Shown here piece after piece: positions 8,599 to 16,873 of a stretch of DNA of 64,000 bases (position 1 is its first letter; each line of letters opens with the position of its first letter). The notes below the pieces were generated by a model. That model ran no database searches. It saw nothing but the letters and a program-made list of their open reading frames with translations, and was not told where the DNA came from. The DNA is taken from assembly GCA_016870175.1 (NCBI GenBank), contig VGCG01000002.1, positions 25,392 to 89,391 on the forward strand, given 5' to 3'. This DNA comes from Alphaproteobacteria bacterium. GTDB lineage: Bacteria; Pseudomonadota; Alphaproteobacteria; Pelagibacterales; Pelagibacteraceae. Both the position numbers and the translations under genes were made by a program.

Positions 8599-10043
8599 TG
8601 GCAAATAAAAAAAACGGCAAAAACGGTAAACATATTAAAAACGGAAAAAATGGAAGTTCAACAAGTGTTCAAAATGTAGGTGGAAAAGCCGACGTTTATT
8701 TGAATGAAGATGGTGCCAGAAACAAAAGCTTACTTGGCACTAACGCAATTTTTACGCCTGATGTGATAGACGATATTCATATTAAAGCTCAGTTGGGTAG
8801 ATATCGAATGCGTGGGATGGCATTGATGAAAAGAATCCCAAGATTTGATGATTTGGTGTTTTTACCAGGAACACTAACAAGATTTGTTATTGAAGGTTAC
8901 CGAGAAAAGTGTGAAACAAAAACTATTATTGGGCCACGTTGTGAGAATCCAATTGTATTAGATATTCCAGTTTATATTACTGGAATGAGTTTTGGCTCAC
9001 TTTCTTATGAGGCAAAAACTGCTTTAGCAAGAGGAGCAACAATGGCTGGAAGTGCCACATGTTCTGGCGAAGGCGGAATGATACCTGATGAAAGAAGATA
9101 TTCTGAAAAATGGTATTATCAATGTATTCAATCAAGATATGGTTTTAATCCACATCACGCTCAACTTGCAGATGCAATTGAAATATTTATTGGACAAGGA
9201 CAAAAAGTCGGAATGGGTGGTCACTTAATGGGTCAAAAGGTTACTGATCAAGTTGCAGAGATGAGATCATTGCCAGCTGGAATTGACCAAAGATCTCCAG
9301 CTAGACACCCAGACTGGTTAGGACCAGATGATTTAGCTTTGAAGGTTGAAGAATTAAGACAATTAACAAAAAATAAAGTTCCGATACAATTAAAATTAGG
9401 CGCTTCAAAAGTCTATGACGATGTTCGTATGGCAGCAAAGTGTGATCCTGACTCTATTTTCTTAGATGGTATGGAAGGCTCAACAGGTGCAGGGCCACAC
9501 ATCGCAGCAGCAAACACTGGTATTCCAGGAATTGCGGCAATTAGAGAGGCAAGAAGAGCCCTAGATGATGTAGGCCAAACTGGAAAAGTCACATTAATTT
9601 ATGCGGGTGGTATTAGAGATGGTGCTGATATGGCAAAAGCTTTAGCTTTAGGTGCTGATGCGATTGCAATTGGAACGGGGGCGCTTGTTGCATTAAATTG
9701 CAATAAAGCCATTCCAGAAGCCAACTTTGAAAAAGAAATAGGCGTAAAGGCAGGTGAATGTTATCACTGTCACACAGGCCGTTGTCCTGTTGGTGTTGCA
9801 ACACAGGATCCAAAACTAAGAGCAAGATTAAATCCTGATGATGCAGCATTAAGAGTTTACAACTATTTACATGCAATGACATTAGAAGCTCAACTTTTAG
9901 CAAGAGCATGTGGTAAAACAAATATTCACTCTTTAGAGCCTGAGGATTTAGCAGCATTAACCACTGAAGCGTCCGCTTTAGCTAAAGTGCCTTTAGCTGG
10001 AACTAATTATACAGTAGGCGTAGATAACTATCATAAAATATAA
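8598..10043 (+). CDS. FMN-binding glutamate synthase-family subunit (GlxD/MgsC type)
   Basis: The 481-residue protein matches the central FMN domain of glutamate synthase: GMSFGSLSYEAKTALARGA near 132-150, GEGGMIPDERR near 157, phosphate-binding IYAGGIRDGADMAKALALGADA near 334-355, and an iron-sulfur cysteine motif CYHCHTGRCPVG (about 387-398). It would reduce an imine formed from 2-oxoglutarate and the released amine. The first 25 residues are an Asn/Gly/Lys low-complexity tail not present in the second copy at 14023. It shares one base with the upstream stop. Ammonia gives glutamate; methylamine would give N-methylglutamate; which occurs is open. Confidence 0.87.
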   Translation: MANKKNGKNGKHIKNGKNGSSTSVQNVGGKADVYLNEDGARNKSLLGTNAIFTPDVIDDIHIKAQLGRYRMRGMALMKRIPRFDDLVFLPGTLTRFVIEGYREKCETKTIIGPRCENPIVLDIPVYITGMSFGSLSYEAKTALARGATMAGSATCSGEGGMIPDERRYSEKWYYQCIQSRYGFNPHHAQLADAIEIFIGQGQKVGMGGHLMGQKVTDQVAEMRSLPAGIDQRSPARHPDWLGPDDLALKVEELRQLTKNKVPIQLKLGASKVYDDVRMAAKCDPDSIFLDGMEGSTGAGPHIAAANTGIPGIAAIREARRALDDVGQTGKVTLIYAGGIRDGADMAKALALGADAIAIGTGALVALNCNKAIPEANFEKEIGVKAGECYHCHTGRCPVGVATQDPKLRARLNPDDAALRVYNYLHAMTLEAQLLARACGKTNIHSLEPEDLAALTTEASALAKVPLAGTNYTVGVDNYHKI

Positions 10044-10051
10044 ACAGAGAG

Positions 10052-10447
10052 ATGAAAAAAGCAAAACCTAAAAAAGAAAAAAAATTAAAACTAGGAACTT
10101 TCAAAGAGACTGCAAGAGAAAAAATGATCGGCCAGCATATCGGCTATCGTTATGATGTAAATTTATTGCCCGATTATAAAAAAATTACTCCTTTCTTAAA
10201 AAAATATGTCGAGGCCATGGGTTGGGACGACCTTAATTGGTTAGAGGATATTCATATGGGTTACGAAGAGGGTAGACCAGCGGTATTTTGTAGAAATGCC
10301 AATGGATGGGTTACTATCCCAAAGACAATCAAACTTCCTGATAATCAACAGGATAGAGACATGATAGCAAGAGAGCTTTTAGTTAAATTTCAAATGTCAA
10401 AAAAACATCCGCTCGTTGATTTAAAAAAGGCCTACTTAAAGTTTTAA
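10052..10447 (+). CDS. Conserved-looking protein of unknown function in the GS/glutamate-synthase operon
   Basis: The 131-residue product begins with a strongly basic tail (residues 1-18, mostly Lys) and continues into a soluble alpha/beta-looking body rich in charged and aromatic residues, with GWDDLNWLEDIHMGYEEGRPAVF near 56-80. No signal peptide, membrane helix or cysteine pair is seen. It follows the FMN subunit by eight bases and ends before the amt promoter, so it is in the same operon. I do not recognise a family. A subunit or accessory role for the upstream enzymes is inferred only from location. Confidence 0.7.
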   Translation: MKKAKPKKEKKLKLGTFKETAREKMIGQHIGYRYDVNLLPDYKKITPFLKKYVEAMGWDDLNWLEDIHMGYEEGRPAVFCRNANGWVTIPKTIKLPDNQQDRDMIARELLVKFQMSKKHPLVDLKKAYLKF

Positions 10448-10516
10448 AATACAACTTTCAATTGATCGTTTTTTCAAAAACTCGCTAAAATCGTCATTTT
10501 AAACATAATGTTTCAT

Positions 10517-10545
10517 TTGTCACACCCCTAATTATTTCGTATGAT
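10517..10545 (+). promoter_or_regulatory. Sigma-70 promoter of amt
   Basis: TTGTCA at 10517-10522 and TATGAT at 10540-10545 are separated by exactly 17 bases, close to consensus. A strong ribosome site (AGGAGGG, 10562-10568) follows just before the amt start. No sigma-54 (-24/-12) motif was seen. Confidence 0.6.
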
Positions 10546-10571
10546 TCAAGTTAATTAATTTAGGAGGGAAA

Positions 10572-11987
10572 ATGACTGATCAGTTAACAGCTCTACAATC
10601 CATATTTTCAGAATTTTACTACTGGGTGACAGTGGTTATGATGTTTTTTATTCACATTGGATTCTGTATGTATGAAGTTGGAGTTTCAAGACATAAACAC
10701 CAACAGGCAACACTAATGAAAAATACATTGGTAATACCTTTGGTTACAATTACATGGTTTTTCTTTGGTTGGTGGATTTATTGGGCATTCCCAACAGGAC
10801 CAGGAATAGCACCGTCAATAATAACTGGTGAAACCGGTTTAAGGATTGATGATGGATTATTTAATGCAAACGCATATTTGGCAAATTCACCATTTATGGC
10901 AATCAATATGACCGACCGCATTAGTGGAGTATTTTGGGCTGCGTTCTTACTATTTTCTTGGACAGCTGCTTCAATTGTCTCAGGGGCACTTATTGAAAGA
11001 ATTACAACTTTTGCATTTGGAATTTTAGCAATTGCAATCGGATCTGTATTTTGGTCAATTGATGCTGCTTGGGGATGGCACTTTGATGGTTGGATGCTCA
11101 AAGTTTTAGGTTACCATGACGCTTATGCATCAGGAGTAATTCACGCAATTGCTGGGGGATTTGCATTAGGGGTACTAATTGTTTTAGGAGCACGAATTGG
11201 TAAATTCAGTTCATCTGGTGAACCAAGAACTATAGGACCAAAAAATCCTTGGTTAGTTACAATTGGAATATTTTTAATTTATACTGGCTTCTGGGGATTT
11301 TATGCGGCATGCAATGTACCAATATGGAATGTAGGAACTGAATATTTGGGTGCTGAAACAACAGTAACCTATTGGACGGCTACAAACATTTATTATACAC
11401 CGACAACACTTAGTGGAGTAACTTATAACTTCTTGATGTCATTATCTGGTGGTTTATTGGCTGGTTATATCATTTCTAAGGGTGATGCTTTCTGGACTTA
11501 CTCACTTGGTCTAGCGGGTGTTATTTGCGCTTCAGCTGGAAATGATTTGTATCATCCAATTCAAGCACTGATCGTTGGTATGATTGGAGGAGTGATTCCA
11601 TACAAATTACATTACTGGGTTGAAAATACATTCAAAATAGATGATGCAGTTGGTGCAGTGGCTGTTCATGGCTACGCAGGATTCATAGGTGTAGTAGCTG
11701 CTGGATTTATTTTAAATGGTTTCCCATCTTCTGGTTATAGTGTTGGTGCTTTGTTTGATACATCTGGAACTTATGCATCAATTAACCCGTTAGGTAATTT
11801 TCTGGGTGCAATAATTATGTTCGTAGTGCTTGGACTAATACCAGGTTATGTTTTGGCTAAAATACTTAATGCGTTTGGGAAACTTAGAATTCCGCGTGAA
11901 GTTGAAATAGCTGGAATAGATTATCAAATAATGGAGGATGATAAAGAAGCTGAAAAAACATTTACATCATCCATCGCAACTAGGTAG
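10572..11987 (+). CDS. amt: Ammonium/methylammonium transporter (Amt family)
   Basis: The 471-residue inner-membrane protein has about 11 hydrophobic helices and the Amt pore pattern: a first pore histidine at H191 (SGVIHAIAGG) and a second at H366 (VAVHGYAG), plus WSRH-like trimming near VGVSRHKHQQ (36-45). It takes up ammonium and may also pass methylammonium. It has its own promoter and a strong ribosome site. A short membrane gene follows 11 bases later and then a terminator. No glnK accompanies it here. The gene sits between two amine-handling GS clusters, so uptake of methylammonium as well as ammonium is a reasonable guess. Confidence 0.92.
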   Translation: MTDQLTALQSIFSEFYYWVTVVMMFFIHIGFCMYEVGVSRHKHQQATLMKNTLVIPLVTITWFFFGWWIYWAFPTGPGIAPSIITGETGLRIDDGLFNANAYLANSPFMAINMTDRISGVFWAAFLLFSWTAASIVSGALIERITTFAFGILAIAIGSVFWSIDAAWGWHFDGWMLKVLGYHDAYASGVIHAIAGGFALGVLIVLGARIGKFSSSGEPRTIGPKNPWLVTIGIFLIYTGFWGFYAACNVPIWNVGTEYLGAETTVTYWTATNIYYTPTTLSGVTYNFLMSLSGGLLAGYIISKGDAFWTYSLGLAGVICASAGNDLYHPIQALIVGMIGGVIPYKLHYWVENTFKIDDAVGAVAVHGYAGFIGVVAAGFILNGFPSSGYSVGALFDTSGTYASINPLGNFLGAIIMFVVLGLIPGYVLAKILNAFGKLRIPREVEIAGIDYQIMEDDKEAEKTFTSSIATR

Positions 11988-11998
11988 AGGAGAAATAT

Positions 11999-12241
11999 AT
12001 GGCTACAGTTACAAACTGGATAGATCTTATAAGTGCTTCAGAGGCTGTTGGTGAAGTTTACCCAGGAGCTTCTGGTATGGTTGGAAACATGTCCAATGAA
12101 ACTTTGCTAGTAGTTATCGGCGTAGTTTTATGGATTGGCTGGCACCTTATAACTAGTATTTCTGAAAGTGAAAAACTCTCAAAAATAGCTAGAAAACGAC
12201 CTGGCCCTAACGACCATAAAAGCAACGTTACTAATTGGTAA
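11999..12241 (+). CDS. Small single-pass membrane protein downstream of amt
   Basis: The 80-residue product has one clear hydrophobic segment (LLVVIGVVLWIGWHLIT, about 36-52) between a short acidic N-terminal part and a basic C-terminal tail. It starts 11 bases after the amt stop, behind AGAGGAG, and ends before a strong terminator, so it is co-transcribed with amt. No family is recognised. A small partner or modulator of Amt is possible from position only. Confidence 0.65.
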   Translation: MATVTNWIDLISASEAVGEVYPGASGMVGNMSNETLLVVIGVVLWIGWHLITSISESEKLSKIARKRPGPNDHKSNVTNW

Positions 12242-12256
12242 TTTGATTTAAAATTT

Positions 12257-12289
12257 GGGCGCTACTTAAAAGTGGCGCCCTTTTTTTTT
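12257..12289 (+). terminator. Rho-independent terminator of the amt transcript
   Basis: GGGCGCTACTT pairs with AAGTGGCGCCC (11 pairs, one G-T wobble) across a two-base AA gap, which in practice opens to a small loop, followed by nine T residues. It is the clearest terminator in the window and ends the amt transcript 15 bases after the small membrane gene. Confidence 0.9.
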
Positions 12290-12300
12290 AAATTTTCTAA

Positions 12301-12453
12301 ATGGATCAAGATAACGATAAAAATTCAAGACCAACAAAAATGAAAGGTCTTGCTTTTCCGAAAGCAAAATATGGATTAATAATTGCCATCATTATTGTTG
12401 TAGTTGTTAATGCTATTTATTATAAGGATGCATTATTATCATTGATAAAATAA
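12301..12453 (+). CDS. Tiny membrane protein (50 residues) just upstream of mgsA
   Basis: An ATG at 12301 opens a 50-codon frame ending in TAA at 12451-12453. The product has a polar, charged first 24 residues and one strong hydrophobic helix (LIIAIIIVVVVNAIYY, about 26-41). It lies after the amt terminator and ends four bases before the start of the next amidotransferase gene, so it probably heads that operon. No clear Shine-Dalgarno is seen and no family is recognised. Coding status is likely but not certain. Confidence 0.5.
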   Translation: MDQDNDKNSRPTKMKGLAFPKAKYGLIIAIIIVVVVNAIYYKDALLSLIK

Positions 12454-12457
12454 ATGT

Positions 12458-13336
12458 ATGTGTGGCATCGTTGGAATTTATCTTAAAACTAAGAAATATG
12501 AAAAAAAACTAGGTGAGTTTTTATCTGGGATGCTTGACGGTATGGCTACTAGAGGTCCCGATAGTGCAGGTTTTGCAATTTATTCAAAAGAAAATAAAAA
12601 CATTTATAAATATTCAATTTGTTTAAATCAAATGTCTTTAAACGAATTTAAAATAAAAATCTCAAAATTGTTAAAAAAAATAAAGTTAACTAATTATTCA
12701 GACCACGTGGTTATTGAAACAAAAGATAAGCCTCATAAAGTAATTGAGATTTTACAAAATCAATTACAATCAGTTTCGCTAGTAGGTTATGGAAAAAGTA
12801 TTAGTATATTTAAACAAACTGGTAATCCAAAAGATGTAGTAAAAAAATTTAAATTATCATCTTTTTCAGGAACCCATGGAATTGGTCACACAAGAATGGC
12901 TACCGAAAGTGCAATTACCACTCAAGGTTCACACCCTTATTCAACTGCTGAAGATGAATGTTTGGTGCACAATGGATCATTATCTAACCACAACAATATT
13001 AGAAGGTTTTTAATAAAAGATGGACAAAAATTTAATTCTGAAAATGATACAGAGGTTGCTGCTGGATATATATCAAATCAAATATCAAAGGGTAAAAGTC
13101 TTGAAAGCACATTAAAAAAAAGTTTAAAAGATTTAGATGGGTTTTATACATTTATAGCTGGAACCAAAAATGGCTTTGCTCTCTTAAGAGACGAGATAGC
13201 TTGTAAACCTGCTGTGGTTGCTGAAACGAAAGATTATGTAGCAGTGGCATCAGAGTTTCAGGCTATGGCACATCTTCCAGATGTAAATTCTGCAAAAATT
13301 TTTGAACCTAAGCCAGGTGTCGTCTATCACTGGTAA
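12458..13336 (+). CDS. mgsA: N-methylglutamate synthase subunit A-like class II amidotransferase
   Basis: The 292-residue protein starts MCGIVG, giving the Ntn nucleophile Cys2; an overlapping ATG four bases upstream is out of frame. GTHGIGHTRMATES (about 144-157) and LVHNGSLSNH (about 169-178) form the glutamine site. In the N-methylglutamate pathway this subunit opens gamma-glutamylmethylamide and passes methylamine to MgsC. The gene order here, mgsA-mgsB-mgsC-gmaS, is that of methylamine users, which supports the assignment. It is a paralog of the gene at 6812. Confidence 0.8.
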   Translation: MCGIVGIYLKTKKYEKKLGEFLSGMLDGMATRGPDSAGFAIYSKENKNIYKYSICLNQMSLNEFKIKISKLLKKIKLTNYSDHVVIETKDKPHKVIEILQNQLQSVSLVGYGKSISIFKQTGNPKDVVKKFKLSSFSGTHGIGHTRMATESAITTQGSHPYSTAEDECLVHNGSLSNHNNIRRFLIKDGQKFNSENDTEVAAGYISNQISKGKSLESTLKKSLKDLDGFYTFIAGTKNGFALLRDEIACKPAVVAETKDYVAVASEFQAMAHLPDVNSAKIFEPKPGVVYHW

Positions 13337-13339
13337 CTT

Positions 13340-14020
13340 ATGAATTTTGACTTAAATAAAAAAAAACTAAGAGAGGTAAATAATTACCTTCAGAATATAG
13401 ATAGAAAGGATAATAAGAGAAAATTTGAACTTTCAAATCCACAAGGGCAGCATGCAATTTGTGTTGGCCTAAAAGATGAAATAGATGTTACGATAAAAGG
13501 ACACACTGGATACTACTGTGCAGGAATGAATCAAAAAGCTAATATCACAGTTCATGGGAATGTAGGAACTGGTGTTGCAGAAAATATGATGTCAGGAAAA
13601 GTGATTATTAAAGGTAATGCATCACAATCGGCTGGTGCAACCGGCAATGGTGGAACTTTAATCATAGAGGGAGATGCTAGTTCTAGATGTGGTATTTCAA
13701 TGAAAGGAATAAACATTTTAGTCAAAGGATCCGTTGGCCATATGTCCGCATTTATGGCTCAAAAAGGCAATCTTATAGTTTTTGGTGATGCTGACTCTGA
13801 TTTAGGAGATTCAATTTATGAGGCAAAAATTTTTGTAAAAGGAAAAGTAAAAAGTCTTGGCGCAGATTGTGTAGAAAAAAAGATGGATGAAAAAAATATT
13901 AATGAATTAAATAAGATCTTTAAAGAGCTAAATATATCAGAAGATCCAAAAAAATTTAAAAGATATGGTTCGGCAAGAAAATTATATCATTTTAAAATTG
14001 ATAATTTAAGCTCTTACTAA
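13340..14020 (+). CDS. mgsB: N-methylglutamate synthase subunit B-like GXGXG protein
   Basis: This 226-residue protein is a single beta-helix domain with repeating glycine turns (HTGYYCAGMNQ, NMMSGKVIIKGNAS, NGGTLIIEGDAS, QKGNLIVFGDADSDLGDS). It corresponds to residues about 60-284 of the copy at 7744, lacking its N-terminal extension. It starts three bases after mgsA and ends two bases before mgsC, so the operon is tightly packed. The role is structural, joining the amidotransferase and FMN subunits. Confidence 0.8.
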   Translation: MNFDLNKKKLREVNNYLQNIDRKDNKRKFELSNPQGQHAICVGLKDEIDVTIKGHTGYYCAGMNQKANITVHGNVGTGVAENMMSGKVIIKGNASQSAGATGNGGTLIIEGDASSRCGISMKGINILVKGSVGHMSAFMAQKGNLIVFGDADSDLGDSIYEAKIFVKGKVKSLGADCVEKKMDEKNINELNKIFKELNISEDPKKFKRYGSARKLYHFKIDNLSSY

Positions 14021-14022
14021 TT

Positions 14023-15336
14023 ATGAAAAAAGATTTAAAAGAATTTAAAACTTTTCCGTCATCCGTTATTAAAGAAATTCATAGAGCTGCGAATGAGGGT
14101 ATTTATAAAATAAGAGGTTTGGGTGCTAAAAGAAAAGTTCCTGATTTTGATGATCTTGTTTTTTTAGGAGCATCAATGTCCAGGTATCCTTTAGAAGGCT
14201 ATCGAGAAAAATGTAACACATCAGTTATTCTAGGTGATCGTTTTGCAAAAAAACCTATTAAATTAGACATACCAATAACAATAGCTGGAATGAGTTTCGG
14301 TGCTCTCGGTGCTAATGCAAAAGAAGCTTTAGGTAGAGGAGCATCAGCCATGGGTACTTCAACAACTACTGGTGATGGTGGAATGACAAAAGAGGAAAGA
14401 AGTTCATCTAAATATTTGATTTATCAATTATTACCATCAAGATATGGAATGAATCCAGAGGATTTAAGGAAAGCAGATGCAATCGAAGTCGTTGTTGGAC
14501 AAGGGGCAAAACCTGGTGGAGGGGGAATGTTGTTGGGTCAAAAAATTAACAAAAGGGTTGCTGCCATGAGAACGCTGCCTGAGGGAATAGACCAAAGAAG
14601 TGCTTGCAGACATCCGGATTGGACAGGACCTGATGATTTAGAGATAAAAATTCAAGAACTTAGAGAAATTACCAATTGGGAAAAACCAATTTATGTCAAG
14701 GTTGGTGCAGCAAGGCCTTATTACGATACAACTTTAGCAATCAAAGCTGGAGCTGATGTAGTAGTCCTGGATGGAATGCAAGGGGGAACTGCTGCAACTC
14801 AGGATGTTTTTATCGAACATGTCGGTATTCCAACTTTAGGAGCACTTAGAGAGTCAGTTGATGCTTTAAAAGAGTTAAATATGCATAGAAAAGTTCAATT
14901 GATTATTTCAGGTGGAATTAGAACCGGAGCTGATGTAGCAAAAGCTTTAGCTATGGGAGCTGACGCTGTATCAATAGGATCTGCTGCGATGATGGCTTTG
15001 AATTGTAATGCCGATTTATATAGAGAGGATTATGAAAAACTGGGAACAGAACCAGGTTTTTGTCATCATTGCCATACAGGAAAATGTCCAGTGGGTGTTG
15101 CAACTCAAGACCCGGTATTAGAAAAAAGACTTAATCCCGTTGATGGCGGAAAAAGGTTAAAAAATTATTTATCAACATTAACTTTAGAACTGCAAACTTT
15201 AGCAAGAGCTAATGGTAAATCTGATGTTAGAAATTTAGAACCAGAAGATTTAGCAGCTTTAACTGTAGAAGCCGCTGCTATGGCAAGAGTCCCATTAGCT
15301 GGAACTGATTGGATACCAGGATTTAAAAAATATTGA
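14023..15336 (+). CDS. mgsC: N-methylglutamate synthase subunit C-like FMN protein
   Basis: The 437-residue protein is the FMN/iron-sulfur domain of glutamate synthase: GMSFGALGANAKEALGRGA (about 89-107), TGDGGMTKEERS, IISGGIRTGADVAKALAMGADA (about 304-325), and CHHCHTGKCPVGVATQD (about 347-363). It would reductively join methylamine and 2-oxoglutarate to N-methylglutamate. It lacks the basic low-complexity tail seen on the first copy. It is followed 30 bases later by the GmaS-like gene. Confidence 0.8.
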   Translation: MKKDLKEFKTFPSSVIKEIHRAANEGIYKIRGLGAKRKVPDFDDLVFLGASMSRYPLEGYREKCNTSVILGDRFAKKPIKLDIPITIAGMSFGALGANAKEALGRGASAMGTSTTTGDGGMTKEERSSSKYLIYQLLPSRYGMNPEDLRKADAIEVVVGQGAKPGGGGMLLGQKINKRVAAMRTLPEGIDQRSACRHPDWTGPDDLEIKIQELREITNWEKPIYVKVGAARPYYDTTLAIKAGADVVVLDGMQGGTAATQDVFIEHVGIPTLGALRESVDALKELNMHRKVQLIISGGIRTGADVAKALAMGADAVSIGSAAMMALNCNADLYREDYEKLGTEPGFCHHCHTGKCPVGVATQDPVLEKRLNPVDGGKRLKNYLSTLTLELQTLARANGKSDVRNLEPEDLAALTVEAAAMARVPLAGTDWIPGFKKY

Positions 15337-15366
15337 TAATTTATTTTAAAGCAAGTAAAATATTCT

Positions 15367-16692
15367 ATGATAAAAAATCTATCTCAAATAGCAAAACAAA
15401 AAAAAATTAAATATTTTTTAATAAGTTTTGTCGATCTATTTGGAGTACTTAGGTCCAAACTTGTACCATCGCAAGCAATTAGCGAAATGCAAAAAAATGG
15501 TGCTGGATTTGCTGGCTTTTCAACATGGTTAGATATGAGTCCCGCAGATGGAGATATGTTTGGAATACCTGATCCTGAAAGTTTGATCCAATTTCCTTGG
15601 AATAGAGAAATTGGATGGTTGGCCTCTGATTTATACATGTACGGTAAACCTGTAAAAGCTTCTCCGAGAGTGATGTTGAAAGATCAAATAAAAAAATTGT
15701 CTGAAAAAAATCTTCAAATGAAATCTGGTGTTGAGTGTGAATATTTTTTAATTTCTCAAGATGGTTTATCGATAGCAGACAAAAAAGATACCCAGACTAA
15801 ACCATGTTATGATCAATCAGCTTTAATGAGAAGATACGACCTGATTAAAGAAATTTGTGATAGTATGATCGAGCTAGGCTGGAATCCTTATCAAAACGAT
15901 CATGAGGACGCAAATGGTCAGTTTGAAATGAACTGGGATTACACAGATTGTCTTCAGACCGCAGATAGGCATGTTTTTTTTAAATTTATGGTTAAAAGTT
16001 TGGCGGAAAAATATGGTTTTAGGGCTACCTTTATGCCTAAACCTTTTCACAATTTAACAGGTAACGGTTGTCATGCCCATGTTTCAGTATGGAGTGGAAA
16101 AGAAAACAAATTTCTAGATAAAAAGGATCCATTAGGCTTAAGCAAATTAGCTTACAATTTTTTAGGGGGTCTAATAAACAATACTCAAGCTTTATCAGCT
16201 TTTTTTAATCCAACTGTAAATAGTTATCGTAGAATAAACGCTCCACCAACACAATCGGGTGCATCATGGTCACCAAGCAGTATTTCTTACACAGGTAATA
16301 ATAGAACTCATATGGTTAGAATTCCAGATCAAGGTAGATTTGAACTACGATTAATGGATGGTGCTGCAAATCCTTATTTGCTACAAGCTGGAATTATAGC
16401 AGCAGGCTTAGATGGTATTAAAAAAAAATCAAATCCTGGTGATCCACTTCATTGTAATATGTATACTGATTATAAAAAATATCCTAATCTTAAAAAACTA
16501 CCATATGATATTGAACAAGCGATTAAAATGCTTGAAAATAGTAAAACTTTGCAAGAGGCCTTTGGTAAAGATGTTATAAAAAGTTATGTAAAACTAAAAA
16601 ACTCAGAAATTAAAGATTTCAAAAAGAAAGAAAAATTTAATAAGAAAAAACCAGTTACAAATTGGGAAAGAATTAACACTTTAGATTGTTAA
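15367..16692 (+). CDS. gmaS: Gamma-glutamylmethylamide synthetase (GmaS-like, GS family)
   Basis: The 441-residue enzyme has the glutamine synthetase fold and, from memory, closely follows GmaS of methylamine-using proteobacteria, especially KYFLISFVDLFGVLRSKLVP (about 15-34), the ENDHEDANGQFEMNW-type segment (about 177-191), GNGCHAHVSVW (about 236-246) and NPTVNSYRRIN (about 281-291). It would ligate methylamine to glutamate with ATP, giving gamma-glutamylmethylamide for MgsABC. It is the last gene of the second cluster. Ordinary glutamine synthesis is less likely given the operon. Confidence 0.85.
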   Translation: MIKNLSQIAKQKKIKYFLISFVDLFGVLRSKLVPSQAISEMQKNGAGFAGFSTWLDMSPADGDMFGIPDPESLIQFPWNREIGWLASDLYMYGKPVKASPRVMLKDQIKKLSEKNLQMKSGVECEYFLISQDGLSIADKKDTQTKPCYDQSALMRRYDLIKEICDSMIELGWNPYQNDHEDANGQFEMNWDYTDCLQTADRHVFFKFMVKSLAEKYGFRATFMPKPFHNLTGNGCHAHVSVWSGKENKFLDKKDPLGLSKLAYNFLGGLINNTQALSAFFNPTVNSYRRINAPPTQSGASWSPSSISYTGNNRTHMVRIPDQGRFELRLMDGAANPYLLQAGIIAAGLDGIKKKSNPGDPLHCNMYTDYKKYPNLKKLPYDIEQAIKMLENSKTLQEAFGKDVIKSYVKLKNSEIKDFKKKEKFNKKKPVTNWERINTLDC

Positions 16693-16873
16693 TTGTTACC
16701 ACCATTAGTAATAATTATTAAAATTAAATTAATTATTCTCTTATAATATTATGAGGCAAATAAAAATCTTTAAAACAGATTTTATATGTTAAAAATATCC
16801 AGTATGTCCTTTAAAAAATTAAATCAAAAGGAATGAAAGTGGTAATAAATTAAACTTTAGCATAATTTCAAAT

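Noticed and set aside
10448..10571. Sigma-54 promoter before amt
   Set aside because: No GG-N10-GC pattern; a good sigma-70 promoter is present instead.
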